Assembly: GCA_002238865.1 (NCBI GenBank)
Contig: MPNE01000031.1
Span: 1 to 48,361 of the forward strand
Direction of reading: 5' to 3'
Source of the DNA: Gemmatimonadetes bacterium bin94
GTDB taxonomy: Bacteria; Gemmatimonadota; Gemmatimonadetes; Longimicrobiales; Gaopeijiaceae
DNA: 48,361 nt
Shown here: positions 33,181-40,891 of the stretch, piece after piece
Position numbering within the stretch: the stretch's first letter is position 1
Layout of the letters: every line of letters starts with the position of its first letter
The notes under the pieces: model-generated
Seen by the model: the letters and a program-made list of their open reading frames with translations, nothing else
Databases searched by the model: none
What the model was told of the DNA's origin: nothing
Translations under genes and position numbers: made by a program

Positions 33181-35240
33181 CCGGCGGCGACGGACCCCAC
33201 GAGTTCTCGCCCTCATGGTCGCCCGACGGCGGTTGGATCGCGTACACCACCTGGGACGGCGGCGAGGGCGGGCACGTATGGAAGATCGCGGCCGGCGGCG
33301 GCACCCCCCGGCAGCTGACCACGTCGCCGTCCGAGTACGCGCACCCGGTGTGGACGCCGGACGGCTCGGAAATCGTGGTAACGCGCGGCAGCGGGGCGGC
33401 GGCGCGGGCCAGATCCGCAACGCAGAACCCCTACTGGGAGCTGTGGCGGGTCTCGGCCGAGGGCGGGTCGGAGGAGAAGATCATGACGATCCCGGCCGGT
33501 GGTCCCGGCGGGCTGCTCGGCAACCGGCGCCAGATCACCCGCGCGTCGTTCGGGCCTGGCGGGCGCATCCATTTCCCGGCGGGACACGAGACCGATGGCG
33601 GACGAGGCGCCACCGCGCTGATGTCGGTGCGGATGGACGGCTCCGACCCGCGCGTTCACGCGACGATCCCCTTCGGCGACGAGTTCGTGGTGTCACCGGA
33701 CGGCGATCGCGTCGCCTTCCAGGAGGGCGACAACGTCTTCTGGGCGCCCCTTCCGCCCGGCGGGACGGGCGGCGACCCCATCGAACTGAAGAAGAAGGGC
33801 GCCCCGGTCCCGGTGACCCAGCTCACCACCGACGGCGGGCTGTACCCGCGCTGGCTCGACAACGACCGGCTCGAGTACGGGAGCGGGCAGAGCTTCTTCG
33901 TGCACGACGCCGCGACGGGCGGCACGGACACGATGACGATCCGTCTCAGCGTCGACCGCGTCATTCCGGATGGCACGCTCGCCCTCACGAACGCGCGCAT
34001 CGTCACCCTCGACGACCGCGCCGTGCACGAGAGCGGGACCGTCCTCATCGACGGGAGCAGGATCGCGTGCGTGGGCGAATGCGACATCTCCGGGGCCGAT
34101 CAAACCATGGACATGACCGGCAAGACCATCGTTCCCGGCTTCGTGGACATGCACGCGCACCACTACCGCGAACACAAGGGCCTGATCCCGAAGCGCGACT
34201 TCGAGTCGGCCATCTACCTCGCCTACGGGGTGACGGCGAACCTCGACAACTCGATGTGGTCCCAGAACGTCTTCGCGAGCGGCGAGATGATCCGGGCCGG
34301 GGCAGTCGTCGGCCCGCGCACCTATTCGACCGGCGACCCGCTCTACCGCGGCGACGCCGCGCGCCAGAACGACCTGAGCAGCTACGAGGTCGCCGAGCAG
34401 AACATCAACCGCCTGGCGTCGTGGGGCGCGACCGCGCTCAAGCAGTACCTGCAGCCGCGCCGGGACCAGCGCCAGTGGGTGTCCGACATCGCCCGTCGCA
34501 AGGGGCTCATGGTCACGTCGGAGAACAACGACATCCCGTACACGATCGGGATGATCATGGACGGCCAGACCGGCTTCGAACACCCCATGACGTACCTGCC
34601 GATGTACCGCGACCTGAGCACCTTCCTCGGCGCCGCCGAAGCGACGTATTCGCCGACGTTCATCGTCGGCGGGATCGGTCCGTGGAACGAGGAGTTCTTC
34701 TTCGCGGAGGACGAGGTCTGGCTGGATCCGAAGCAGCGCGAGTGGCTCCCCTGGCGACAGGTGATCCCACACATGCGCCGCCGCTGGGAACGCCCGGACA
34801 CCGACTACTCCTTCCCCTTCATCGCGCTGGGCATGATGGACGTGATCGAGGAAGGCGGCTGGGGCGCGATCGGGTCACACGGACAGGCTCACGGCATCGG
34901 GTCCCACTGGGAGATCTGGATGGTCGAGTCGGCGGCCGGCCCCATGGCGGCGCTGGAAGTGGCGAGCCTGCATGGCGCGGTCTTCCTGGGCGCGGATCAG
35001 GACATCGGCTCGATCGAGGCGGGCAAGCTCGCGGACCTGCTGGTGCTGAACTCGAACCCGCTCGACGACATCCGCAGCACCACGGACATCATGTACGTGG
35101 TACTGGGCGGAGTCGTGAGGGACGGACTGAGTCTGGACGAAGTGTGGCCCAACCAGGTGCCGTACGGTGAGCACTGGTGGGTGGACCCGAACGCGTGGCT
35201 GATGGACGACCGGCCGGTGGACTACTGGGATCGGAGGTGA
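33177..35240 (+). CDS. PD40 amidohydrolase, C-terminal part (continuation after frameshift)
   Basis: This continues the protein begun at 31930. Remaining PD40 blades (SPSWSPDGGWIAYTTWDGG, HPVWTPDGSEIVVTRG, YPRWLDNDRLEYGSGQ) lead into an amidohydrolase domain with GTLALTNARIVTLDD, the metal-binding VPGFVDMHAHHYREH, a likely metal/carboxylysine region around WGATALKQYL, IGSHGQAHGIG and GSIEAGKLADLLVL. Combined length and order match the full PD40-amidohydrolase family, so the only defect seen is the frameshift. The true translation start is at 31930; 33177 simply marks where this frame takes over. Relatives are periplasmic hydrolases of unknown substrate. Confidence 0.8.
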   Translation: MTGGDGPHEFSPSWSPDGGWIAYTTWDGGEGGHVWKIAAGGGTPRQLTTSPSEYAHPVWTPDGSEIVVTRGSGAAARARSATQNPYWELWRVSAEGGSEEKIMTIPAGGPGGLLGNRRQITRASFGPGGRIHFPAGHETDGGRGATALMSVRMDGSDPRVHATIPFGDEFVVSPDGDRVAFQEGDNVFWAPLPPGGTGGDPIELKKKGAPVPVTQLTTDGGLYPRWLDNDRLEYGSGQSFFVHDAATGGTDTMTIRLSVDRVIPDGTLALTNARIVTLDDRAVHESGTVLIDGSRIACVGECDISGADQTMDMTGKTIVPGFVDMHAHHYREHKGLIPKRDFESAIYLAYGVTANLDNSMWSQNVFASGEMIRAGAVVGPRTYSTGDPLYRGDAARQNDLSSYEVAEQNINRLASWGATALKQYLQPRRDQRQWVSDIARRKGLMVTSENNDIPYTIGMIMDGQTGFEHPMTYLPMYRDLSTFLGAAEATYSPTFIVGGIGPWNEEFFFAEDEVWLDPKQREWLPWRQVIPHMRRRWERPDTDYSFPFIALGMMDVIEEGGWGAIGSHGQAHGIGSHWEIWMVESAAGPMAALEVASLHGAVFLGADQDIGSIEAGKLADLLVLNSNPLDDIRSTTDIMYVVLGGVVRDGLSLDEVWPNQVPYGEHWWVDPNAWLMDDRPVDYWDRR

Positions 35241-35256
35241 AGGGGGTCGGCTGCGC

Positions 35257-35604
35257 TCAGGATTGGTCGAGGAGGACGGACAACTTTTTCAGGACTTCAT
35301 CGACGAGGGTCGGTGGGGCGGTGCAGGCGAGACGGGCCCGTCTCACTCGCCAGTCCAGGCTCTTGATCTGGTCGGTCAAGACCACACCCGTGACCTTGCT
35401 TGATGCGGGCAGAACCACTTCGAACGGATACCCCTTCGCTCGCGATGTGATCGGACAGAGCAGAGCCAGGCCACTCCTCCCGTTGTAGAGCCTCGGGCTC
35501 AGGACCAGTACGGGACGGTGCCCGGCCTGCTCGTGCCCGGCTTGGGGTGTAAAGGTGAGCCAGACGATATCCCCGCGATCCGGAACCGGTTCCGGGGCTA
35601 CCAC
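35257..35604 (-). CDS. mazF: MazF/PemK-family toxin endoribonuclease
   Basis: A 115-residue MazF/PemK protein with RGDIVWLTFTPQAGHEQAGH then RPVLVLSP, LALLCPITSRAKGYPFEVVL and GVVLTDQIKSLDW, in the usual order. MazF cuts single-stranded mRNA at short motifs. It starts at GTG 35604 and overlaps the antitoxin gene by 7 nt. It converges with the PD40-amidohydrolase, leaving 16 nt between stops. Confidence 0.9.
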   Translation of the reverse strand: MVAPEPVPDRGDIVWLTFTPQAGHEQAGHRPVLVLSPRLYNGRSGLALLCPITSRAKGYPFEVVLPASSKVTGVVLTDQIKSLDWRVRRARLACTAPPTLVDEVLKKLSVLLDQS

Positions 35605-35837
35605 TCTTCATTGCCCTGTGCGGGGCTTGTCTTGACCTCGGCATGGACGTTCTCGGGCGTGATCCGTGAAACCAGTTCCTCAAGATCGTAGAGCCGCTTG
35701 CGCAGTACGAGCCGATCCCCTCGATATGCCATTTCCACCTTCGAACCCTCGCGAACACCCCATTGTTCTGCGACAGGCTTCGGAATCCGGACTGCCAGAC
35801 TGCTCCCCCACCGAGCTATATGAGACTTCGCTCCCAT
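35598..35837 (-). CDS. mazE: MazE-type (AbrB-fold) antitoxin
   Basis: A 79-residue protein with the swapped-hairpin AbrB/MazE N-terminus (IARWGSSLAVRIPKPVAEQW, then VREGSKVEMAYRGDRLVLRK) and an acidic C-terminus that neutralises the toxin. ATG 35837 has AGAGGGG close upstream. It lies upstream of mazF and should repress its own promoter, which shows a consensus -10 inside an inverted repeat. Confidence 0.9.
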   Translation of the reverse strand: MGAKSHIARWGSSLAVRIPKPVAEQWGVREGSKVEMAYRGDRLVLRKRLYDLEELVSRITPENVHAEVKTSPAQGNEEW

Positions 35838-35862
35838 GATTCCCCTCTCTTTGTCATGACGG

Positions 35863-35879
35863 GATCTACATTATAGATC
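35863..35879 (-). promoter_or_regulatory. mazEF promoter -10 within a palindromic operator
   Basis: On the minus strand the perfect -10 TATAAT (35870-35875) sits inside an inverted repeat, GATCTA and TAGATC separated by five bases. This is the expected place for MazE/MazEF autorepression. A TTGACG lies 21 nt upstream, longer than the ideal spacing, so the -35 is uncertain. Confidence 0.6.
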
Positions 35880-35898
35880 TCGACGAACCCGGATTCCG

Positions 35899-35997
35899 TC
35901 AACCCTCCAGCCGGTTGTACTCTGCCGCCGCGGCCCGCTCGGAGGCCGCCTCCCGGTTGGCCGTCGAGAAGGCGACGAAGATGTCGCCTGCCGCCAC
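35899..35997 (-). pseudogene. C-terminal remnant of a P1-family (DmpA-like) peptidase
   Basis: A short minus-strand frame ending at TGA 35899-35901 reads VAAGDIFVAFSTANREAASE, and in-frame codons continue upstream past 35997 to about 36040. GDIF-AFSTAN is the characteristic C-terminal motif of P1-family (DmpA/S58) aminopeptidases. No other part of such a gene is visible, so this looks like debris from a deletion. GTG 35997 is only a nominal start. The match is short and unverified. Confidence 0.35.
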
Positions 35998-36012
35998 CCG
36001 TCCGGGACGGTT

Positions 36013-36034
36013 CCTTGTGAAACGTTTCACAAGG
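36013..36034. promoter_or_regulatory. 22-bp perfect palindrome resembling a LacI-family operator
   Basis: CCTTGTGAAAC is followed directly by its exact reverse complement. The core TGAAACGTTTCA with a central CG is typical of LacI/CcpA-type operators. It lies about 90 bp upstream of the orphan gene at 36129 and inside the peptidase remnant. No LacI-family regulator is encoded in the window. Confidence 0.5.
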
Positions 36035-36128
36035 TTGCGACACGACGCTTCTCACGCGAAAATGCGAAAGCGCAAGAGTTTTTCATGAACAGTTCACCCT
36101 GGGCTGGGCGGGTAGCACCTTGACCTTG

Positions 36129-36539
36129 ATGACCACTGTTGGTCTGGGGCGCAACAAGCGTGAGAAGATGATGGTGGCCGCCGCGATGACGGTTGCTCAC
36201 TATCTCGACGCTGCACTGAAGGCCGGAATACGCCACAATCAAATCGAGACCGTGCTCGCCGCAATCGTGCAGCGGTCCGGGATTTCGGAGTTCTGGATCA
36301 CGGATGAACAGGGGCGCATCATCCTGGGATCCGAGGAGATGGACTTTGCGTTTCCGACCGATCCCGACAGCGAATCGCAAGCGGCTCCCTTCGCCGCGCT
36401 TCTGAGCGGAAGTGAGACCGTCGTCATCCAGGATCCGGCACCGCGCGAACTCGATGGCAGAATCTTCCAGTACGTGGGCGTGGCGGGCGTGGACAGCCCG
36501 AGGATCATACAGGTCGGAGCGGCCGCCGACGCGGCATGA
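36129..36539 (+). CDS. orphan Cache-like sensory domain protein (hypothetical)
   Basis: A 136-residue protein with no signal peptide or membrane helix. A helical N-terminus (AHYLDAALKAGIRHNQIETV) precedes SGISEFWITDEQGRIILGSE and ends IFQYVGVAGVDSPRIIQVG. The middle resembles a single Cache/PAS-like extracellular sensor fold, normally attached to a kinase or chemoreceptor, but here it stands alone. The start is uncertain: TTG 36120, ATG 36129, or ATG 36168 or 36171. The first two have no ribosome site. The 22-bp palindrome upstream may control it. It may be a stand-alone ligand binder or a surviving fragment of a larger receptor. Confidence 0.55.
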   Translation: MTTVGLGRNKREKMMVAAAMTVAHYLDAALKAGIRHNQIETVLAAIVQRSGISEFWITDEQGRIILGSEEMDFAFPTDPDSESQAAPFAALLSGSETVVIQDPAPRELDGRIFQYVGVAGVDSPRIIQVGAAADAA

Positions 36540-36554
36540 TCGGAGCCGCGCCCG

Positions 36555-37391
36555 TCAGCTGACCCAGCCGCGCATAGCCACCGATCCCGCAGGCCCCAAC
36601 GCTTCAACGATCCGCTCAGCGCCGGAAGCATGCCCTCGAAGGGTGATCGGTTCGTCCGCGAAAAGCGGCGCCAGCGCACGATAGCGGAAGCGCGACACGG
36701 GCCCCGCCGAGTGTCGCCGGGCCGCGTCCAGCAGCAGCAGCGCGGTGAGCGGACCGTGTACGAGCAGGCCGGCGTAGCCCTCACGTTCGGTCACGTACGG
36801 GTGGTCGTAGTGGATCCGGTGGCCGTTGTAGGTCAGCGCCGAGAACCGGAAGAGCGTGACGGGCGTGGGGAGGAAGGTCTCGGTCCATTCGGGCGGTGGG
36901 CCGGCCGCGGACCCCGGTTGCGCGGGGGGGGTCGCCGGGCGCCGTTCGGCCTCCCGGTAGACGATCACCTGCTCCTCTTCCACACAGGGCTGGCCGTTCT
37001 GACTCAGCGTATGGCCCACGGTGACGAAGACGAGACGGCCGCTCTTCCCCTCCTTCTCCTTCACCCGGACAACCTCTGACTTCAGCGTAGCCGCCGCGCC
37101 GATCGCGACCGGCCTGACCGCGCTCAGTGTCCCGCCCGCCCACATGCGCCGCGGCAGGTCCACTTCGGGCATGAACGTGCCCCGTTGCTCGTGTCCGTCG
37201 GGACCGAGGCTGGACGCGCGCACCGGCTGCTTGAAGTAGAGCCAGTGCCATCCGAGCGGCAGCGGATCCCCTTCGGCCAGGGTGCGGGGGTCTCTGTCGA
37301 GAAGGCCGAGCATGGCTTGCGACGGCCAGGGCGCCACGACGTCCGTCCGGACCCTCGTGCGGTGCGCCTGCGGGTACCGCATCTCCGTCAC
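36555..37391 (-). CDS. MaoC/FAS1-like hotdog dehydratase, mesaconyl-C4-CoA hydratase-like
   Basis: A 278-residue double-hotdog protein: an N-terminal FAS1-like half (GWHWLYFKQPVRASSLGPDG, MWAGGTLSAVRPV) and a C-terminal MaoC half with TLFRFSALTYNGHRIHYDHP and the following GYAGLLVHGPLTALLLLD. This layout is typical of mesaconyl-C4-CoA/itaconyl-CoA hydratases and beta-hydroxyacyl dehydratases. Its start overlaps the lyase stop by 4 nt (ATGA), and the lyase family cleaves citramalyl-CoA-type products, which supports a role in C5-dicarboxyl-CoA breakdown. Last gene of a four-gene operon. Confidence 0.82.
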   Translation of the reverse strand: MTEMRYPQAHRTRVRTDVVAPWPSQAMLGLLDRDPRTLAEGDPLPLGWHWLYFKQPVRASSLGPDGHEQRGTFMPEVDLPRRMWAGGTLSAVRPVAIGAAATLKSEVVRVKEKEGKSGRLVFVTVGHTLSQNGQPCVEEEQVIVYREAERRPATPPAQPGSAAGPPPEWTETFLPTPVTLFRFSALTYNGHRIHYDHPYVTEREGYAGLLVHGPLTALLLLDAARRHSAGPVSRFRYRALAPLFADEPITLRGHASGAERIVEALGPAGSVAMRGWVS

Positions 37392-38326
37392 CGGCTGCCT
37401 CCACGCGCCAGAATCCTGCGGGCGGCCTCGACCACGGGACGATCCACCATCTTGCCATCCACGGCGACGGCTCCTCCCCCGGCAGCGCGGTCCGCCTCGA
37501 CGATCTTGCCAGCCCGGCGGACCTCTTCGGTCGACGGGGTGAAGGCCTCGTGAATGACGGGGATCTGCGCGGGGTGGATTGCCACCTTGCCGGCGTAGCC
37601 CAGACTGCGTGCTTTCACGGCTTCGGTCCGCAGGCCGGACATGTCGGCGAGGTCGCGCGACGGCATGTCGATGGCGTCGAGTCCACTGAGGGCCGCGGCG
37701 TGCACAACCCGGGAGCGCGCATAGAGAAGGGCCTCCCAGCCCGGTTCCGCGCCCAGCTCCACCGAAAGGTCGAAGCCGCCGAAGATCAGAGCCGCGACCA
37801 TGGGGGCAGCCGGAGGAGGGGACACGGCCCTGGCTGGCGACGCGGCACCGGCCGGCGATGCAGCGGCGGCTGGCGACACGGCACCGATTCGCGCCGCATT
37901 CTCGAGCCCGAGGGCGGTCTCGATGATGGGAACGAGAGGCGTGTCGCCGCCCAGAAGCCGCCAGGCGTTCCGAAGCCCCTCGCTCGTGGTCACCTTCGGG
38001 ATCATGAAGGCGTCGGGCGTCGGCCCCCCGGTCAGTGCGGCGGCGTCGCGCCGTCCCTCGTCCGATTCCGGGTCGTTGACGCGGACAATGATGTGCGGCC
38101 GGGGTGCAGCGGGCGTGCCCGTGTCACGCCGGGGCGGGTTCGACGTCTCCGCCAGAAGGCGCACCACCGATACCCGGGCCTCGGCTTTGCGCCCCGGCGC
38201 CACCGCGTCCTCCAGGTCGATGCACACCGCGTCGGCGCCCGCCGCCAGGGCCTTCGCAAAGCGGTCGGGGCGGTCTCCGGGGACGAAGAGGATGGAGCGC
38301 CATGCAGCGAGGCCGAGGGAAGTCAT
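37388..38326 (-). CDS. HpcH/HpaI-family CoA-ester lyase (citramalyl/malyl-CoA lyase-like)
   Basis: A 312-residue CitE-like protein with RSILFVPGDRPDRF (10-23), DLEDAVAPGRKAEAR (37-51), IIETALGLENA with the metal-binding Glu136, FGGFDLSVELG with Asp186, and GKVAIHPAQIPVIHE. Such enzymes split citramalyl-, malyl- or citryl-CoA into a CoA ester and an oxo-acid, using Mg2+. Residues about 151-175 are an Ala/Pro insertion made of SPA-type repeats between two conserved strands, absent from typical family members. ATG 38326 is chosen because it falls just after the acyl-CoA dehydrogenase stop. Confidence 0.83.
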   Translation of the reverse strand: MTSLGLAAWRSILFVPGDRPDRFAKALAAGADAVCIDLEDAVAPGRKAEARVSVVRLLAETSNPPRRDTGTPAAPRPHIIVRVNDPESDEGRRDAAALTGGPTPDAFMIPKVTTSEGLRNAWRLLGGDTPLVPIIETALGLENAARIGAVSPAAAASPAGAASPARAVSPPPAAPMVAALIFGGFDLSVELGAEPGWEALLYARSRVVHAAALSGLDAIDMPSRDLADMSGLRTEAVKARSLGYAGKVAIHPAQIPVIHEAFTPSTEEVRRAGKIVEADRAAGGGAVAVDGKMVDRPVVEAARRILARGGSR

Positions 38327-38342
38327 CGCCGCCGCACCGGCC

Positions 38343-39494
38343 TCAGAACGACCTCGGCATGCCCAGCACGTGCGTGGCCACGTGGCTGAGTACAAGGTTG
38401 TTGGCCACCGGCGCGATCAGGTACAACCGGGCTTCCCGAAACTTGCGTTCGATCCCGTACTCGGACGCCATGCCCCAGCCACCGAACGTGTCCATGGCCG
38501 CATTGGCCGCCTTCCAGGCTGCACGGGACGCCAGGTACTTGGCCATGTTGGGACCGTCCCCCCGTTTCTCGCCGGCGTCGAAGGCGCGGGCCGCCTCGTC
38601 CCTGACCGCCGCCGCGGCGCGAATGTCCATGTACGCGTCGGCGATCGGGAACTGTACCCCCTGGTTCGCACCGATCGCCCGGCCGAAGACGCGCCGTGCG
38701 CTCGCATAGTCGGATGCGCGGTCGATGAAGTAGAACCCGTCGCCCACGGACTCGGAAGCCAGCAGGATCCGCTCCGCGTTCATCCCGGACATGATGTAGC
38801 GGAAACCGCTGCCCTCCTCGCCGATCCGGTTCTCCGCCGGGACCTCGAGGCTGTCGAAGAAGACTTCGCAGCTCTCGTGGTTGATCATGGTGCCGATCGG
38901 ACCCACCCGGATCCGGTCACCGGCCTCGCGCAGGTCGACGATGAACACCGAAAGTCCGCCGGTCCGCTTCTCGACCTTCTCGCGCGGCGTGGTTCGGGCC
39001 AGCAGGATCATCAGATCGGACTGCCGCACCCGCGAGATGAAGACCTTCTGTCCCTTGACGACATACCGGTCGCCCCGCCGCTCGGCGAAGGTGCGGGTAC
39101 GCGTGGTGTCGGATCCTGCGTCAGGCTCGGTCACCGCGAACGCCTGCAACCGCAGCTCGCCCGATGCAATCGCGGGCAGATAGCGGCCCTTCTGCTCGTC
39201 CGAACCATGCCGCAGCAGGGTTCCCATCGTGTACATCTGCGCATGACACGCACCGGAGTTGGCGCCGGAGCGGTTGATCTCCTCCAGGATCACGCACGCT
39301 TCCCGCACACCGAGCCCCATGCCGCCGTACGCTTCCGGGATCAGGCAAGCCAGGTACCCGGCTTCGGTCAGCGCATCGACGAATTCATGGGGATAGGCGC
39401 TGGCCTCGTCCGCGGCCTGCCAGTAGTCGTTGCCGTAGTCGGAGCACAGTGCCCGGACCGCGGTCCGGAGTTCGTCGTGGAAGGGGTCGCTCAA
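38343..39494 (-). CDS. acyl-CoA dehydrogenase family protein
   Basis: A 383-residue flavoprotein of the acyl-CoA dehydrogenase family. It shows the FAD-binding blocks AFAVTEPDAGSDTTRTRT and YVVKGQKVFISRV, the helical C-domain (ARRVFGRAIGANQGVQFPIADAYMD) and GGWGMASEYGIERKFREARL. The usual catalytic glutamate in the IYEGT motif is missing; the segment reads LIAPVANN. However, NAERILLA carries a glutamate where the isovaleryl/long-chain enzymes place their base. It starts at TTG 39494, overlapping the upstream amidohydrolase stop (TTGA). Context suggests oxidation of a branched or dicarboxyl C5 acyl-CoA such as methylsuccinyl-CoA. Confidence 0.86.
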   Translation of the reverse strand: MSDPFHDELRTAVRALCSDYGNDYWQAADEASAYPHEFVDALTEAGYLACLIPEAYGGMGLGVREACVILEEINRSGANSGACHAQMYTMGTLLRHGSDEQKGRYLPAIASGELRLQAFAVTEPDAGSDTTRTRTFAERRGDRYVVKGQKVFISRVRQSDLMILLARTTPREKVEKRTGGLSVFIVDLREAGDRIRVGPIGTMINHESCEVFFDSLEVPAENRIGEEGSGFRYIMSGMNAERILLASESVGDGFYFIDRASDYASARRVFGRAIGANQGVQFPIADAYMDIRAAAAVRDEAARAFDAGEKRGDGPNMAKYLASRAAWKAANAAMDTFGGWGMASEYGIERKFREARLYLIAPVANNLVLSHVATHVLGMPRSF

Positions 39495-40834
39495 TGTCCC
39501 ATCGAGTGCATGTCACGCCCACCCATGACGTGCTTGATCACCCGACCGCCCAGCATCACGAAACGCACATCCTTCGTCACCTCGATGTCGTCGAGCGGGT
39601 TCCCCGGCACGGCGATGATGTCCGCAAGCATGCCCTCCGCCAGGTGGCCCCGGTCGGCCGTGCCGAGCAGGTCGGCGGCGTGGATCGTTGCGGTGCGGAG
39701 CGCGTCGAGCTCGCTCATGCCCATCCCGACGTAGACCCCGAACTCGCCCGCGTTGTCACCGTGGGGGAAGACACCCGCGTCGGTGCCGAACGCGATGGGT
39801 ACGCCGCGCTCGATCGCGCGCTCGATGCTGGCCCGCGCGTGCGGCAGGATCTCCTCCGCCTTGCCGCGCACCAGCGGCGGGAGCGCGTCCATGTCGATCA
39901 CGTCGACCAGGTAGGTGGTGGGGACGAGGTAGGTCCCCTTCTCGATCATGAGGTCCATGATCTCGTCGGTGAGGATCGACCCGTGCTCGATGGAGGCCAC
40001 CCCGGCCTGCACCGCCGCCATGATCCCGTCGGAGCCGTGCGCGTGGGCGGCGACCTTGATCCCGTGCCGGGCGGCCTCTTCGACCATTGCGGTGAGCTCT
40101 TCCAGCGTGTATTGCTGCGCGCCCACGGGCCCCTCCATGGACAGCACGCCCGCCGTCGCGCACGTCTTGATCACCTTCGCGCCGTGCTTGATCTGGTAGC
40201 GGACCGCCTCGACCACCTCCCAGGGACCGTCGGCGATGCCCTCTTCCGGGCCGCCCTCCAGGATGCCCGGCGAGAACCCCGTCGCGTCGCAGTGGCCACC
40301 GGTGATGCCAAGCGAGTTGCGCGACGGCACCACCCGGGGCCCGACGATGTCGCCGCGCTCCACCGCGTGCCCGAGTTCGACCGTCACGCCGCGGCCGAAG
40401 TCGCGCACCGTGGTGAAGCCCGCCCGCACGGTGCGTCCCCCGTACAGGACCGCGTTGTAGGCGCCGCGGGCTTCGGTCATGGTGACCGCGGCGGTGAACG
40501 AACTTGCGCTGATCTCCCCGCCAAGATGGGTGTGCGCGTCGATGAAGCCGGGCAGCAGCGTCACGTCGCCCAGATCCATGTCGTGCATGGTCTCCGGGAC
40601 GTTCCCGGGGTTCACCGCCGTGATCACGCCGTCCTCGACGACGATCACCGCGTCCGCGTGCATCGTGCCGGTATCGACATCGAGGAGGCGCGCGGCCCGG
40701 AGCACTGTGGGCCCGTCGTACATGCCACCCTGCATGGCGTGGCCGCCCTGCTGCGCGCCGAGGGGCGATGCGAGCGCGGCGGCCATGAGGGAGAGAGCCG
40801 AGAGGACGCGACATCGGTCGAGGAGACGATTCAT
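39491..40834 (-). CDS. exported prolidase-like amidohydrolase
   Basis: A 447-residue amidohydrolase with a Sec leader ending PLGAQ. Metal-site motifs appear in the classical order: LLPGFIDAHTHLGG (HxH), GAKVIKTCATAG (likely carboxylated Lys), VAAHAHGSDG, SIEHGSI and the catalytic FGTDAGVFPHG. This matches exported Xaa-Pro dipeptidase-like amidohydrolases, distinct from the two paralogues at 968 and 3329. ATG 40834 has AGGA seven nt upstream. It is the first gene of the operon with the acyl-CoA enzymes, although an exported dipeptidase has no obvious place in that pathway. Confidence 0.87.
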   Translation of the reverse strand: MNRLLDRCRVLSALSLMAAALASPLGAQQGGHAMQGGMYDGPTVLRAARLLDVDTGTMHADAVIVVEDGVITAVNPGNVPETMHDMDLGDVTLLPGFIDAHTHLGGEISASSFTAAVTMTEARGAYNAVLYGGRTVRAGFTTVRDFGRGVTVELGHAVERGDIVGPRVVPSRNSLGITGGHCDATGFSPGILEGGPEEGIADGPWEVVEAVRYQIKHGAKVIKTCATAGVLSMEGPVGAQQYTLEELTAMVEEAARHGIKVAAHAHGSDGIMAAVQAGVASIEHGSILTDEIMDLMIEKGTYLVPTTYLVDVIDMDALPPLVRGKAEEILPHARASIERAIERGVPIAFGTDAGVFPHGDNAGEFGVYVGMGMSELDALRTATIHAADLLGTADRGHLAEGMLADIIAVPGNPLDDIEVTKDVRFVMLGGRVIKHVMGGRDMHSMGH

Positions 40835-40853
40835 GGGCGTTCCTGGTTTGTGG

Positions 40854-40883
40854 CATTATGACTGCAATTACGCTAGCATAATG
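40854..40883. promoter_or_regulatory. inverted-repeat operator in the divergent promoter of the FitA-like/VapC locus
   Basis: CATTATG (40854-40860) and its exact inverse CATAATG (40877-40883) are 16 bases apart. The right arm contains a -10-like CATAAT/TAATGT seven to nine bases before the ATG at 40892, which lacks a ribosome site. The site lies between the toxin-antitoxin genes and the divergent amidohydrolase operon, so it could affect both. Confidence 0.55.
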
Positions 40884-40891
40884 TATTCATC

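Noticed and set aside
36013..36034. Palindrome considered as a ParB parS site
   Set aside because: parS reads GTTTCACGTGAAAC; here the half-sites are in the opposite order (GTGAAACGTTTCAC), so it fits a LacI-type operator better.
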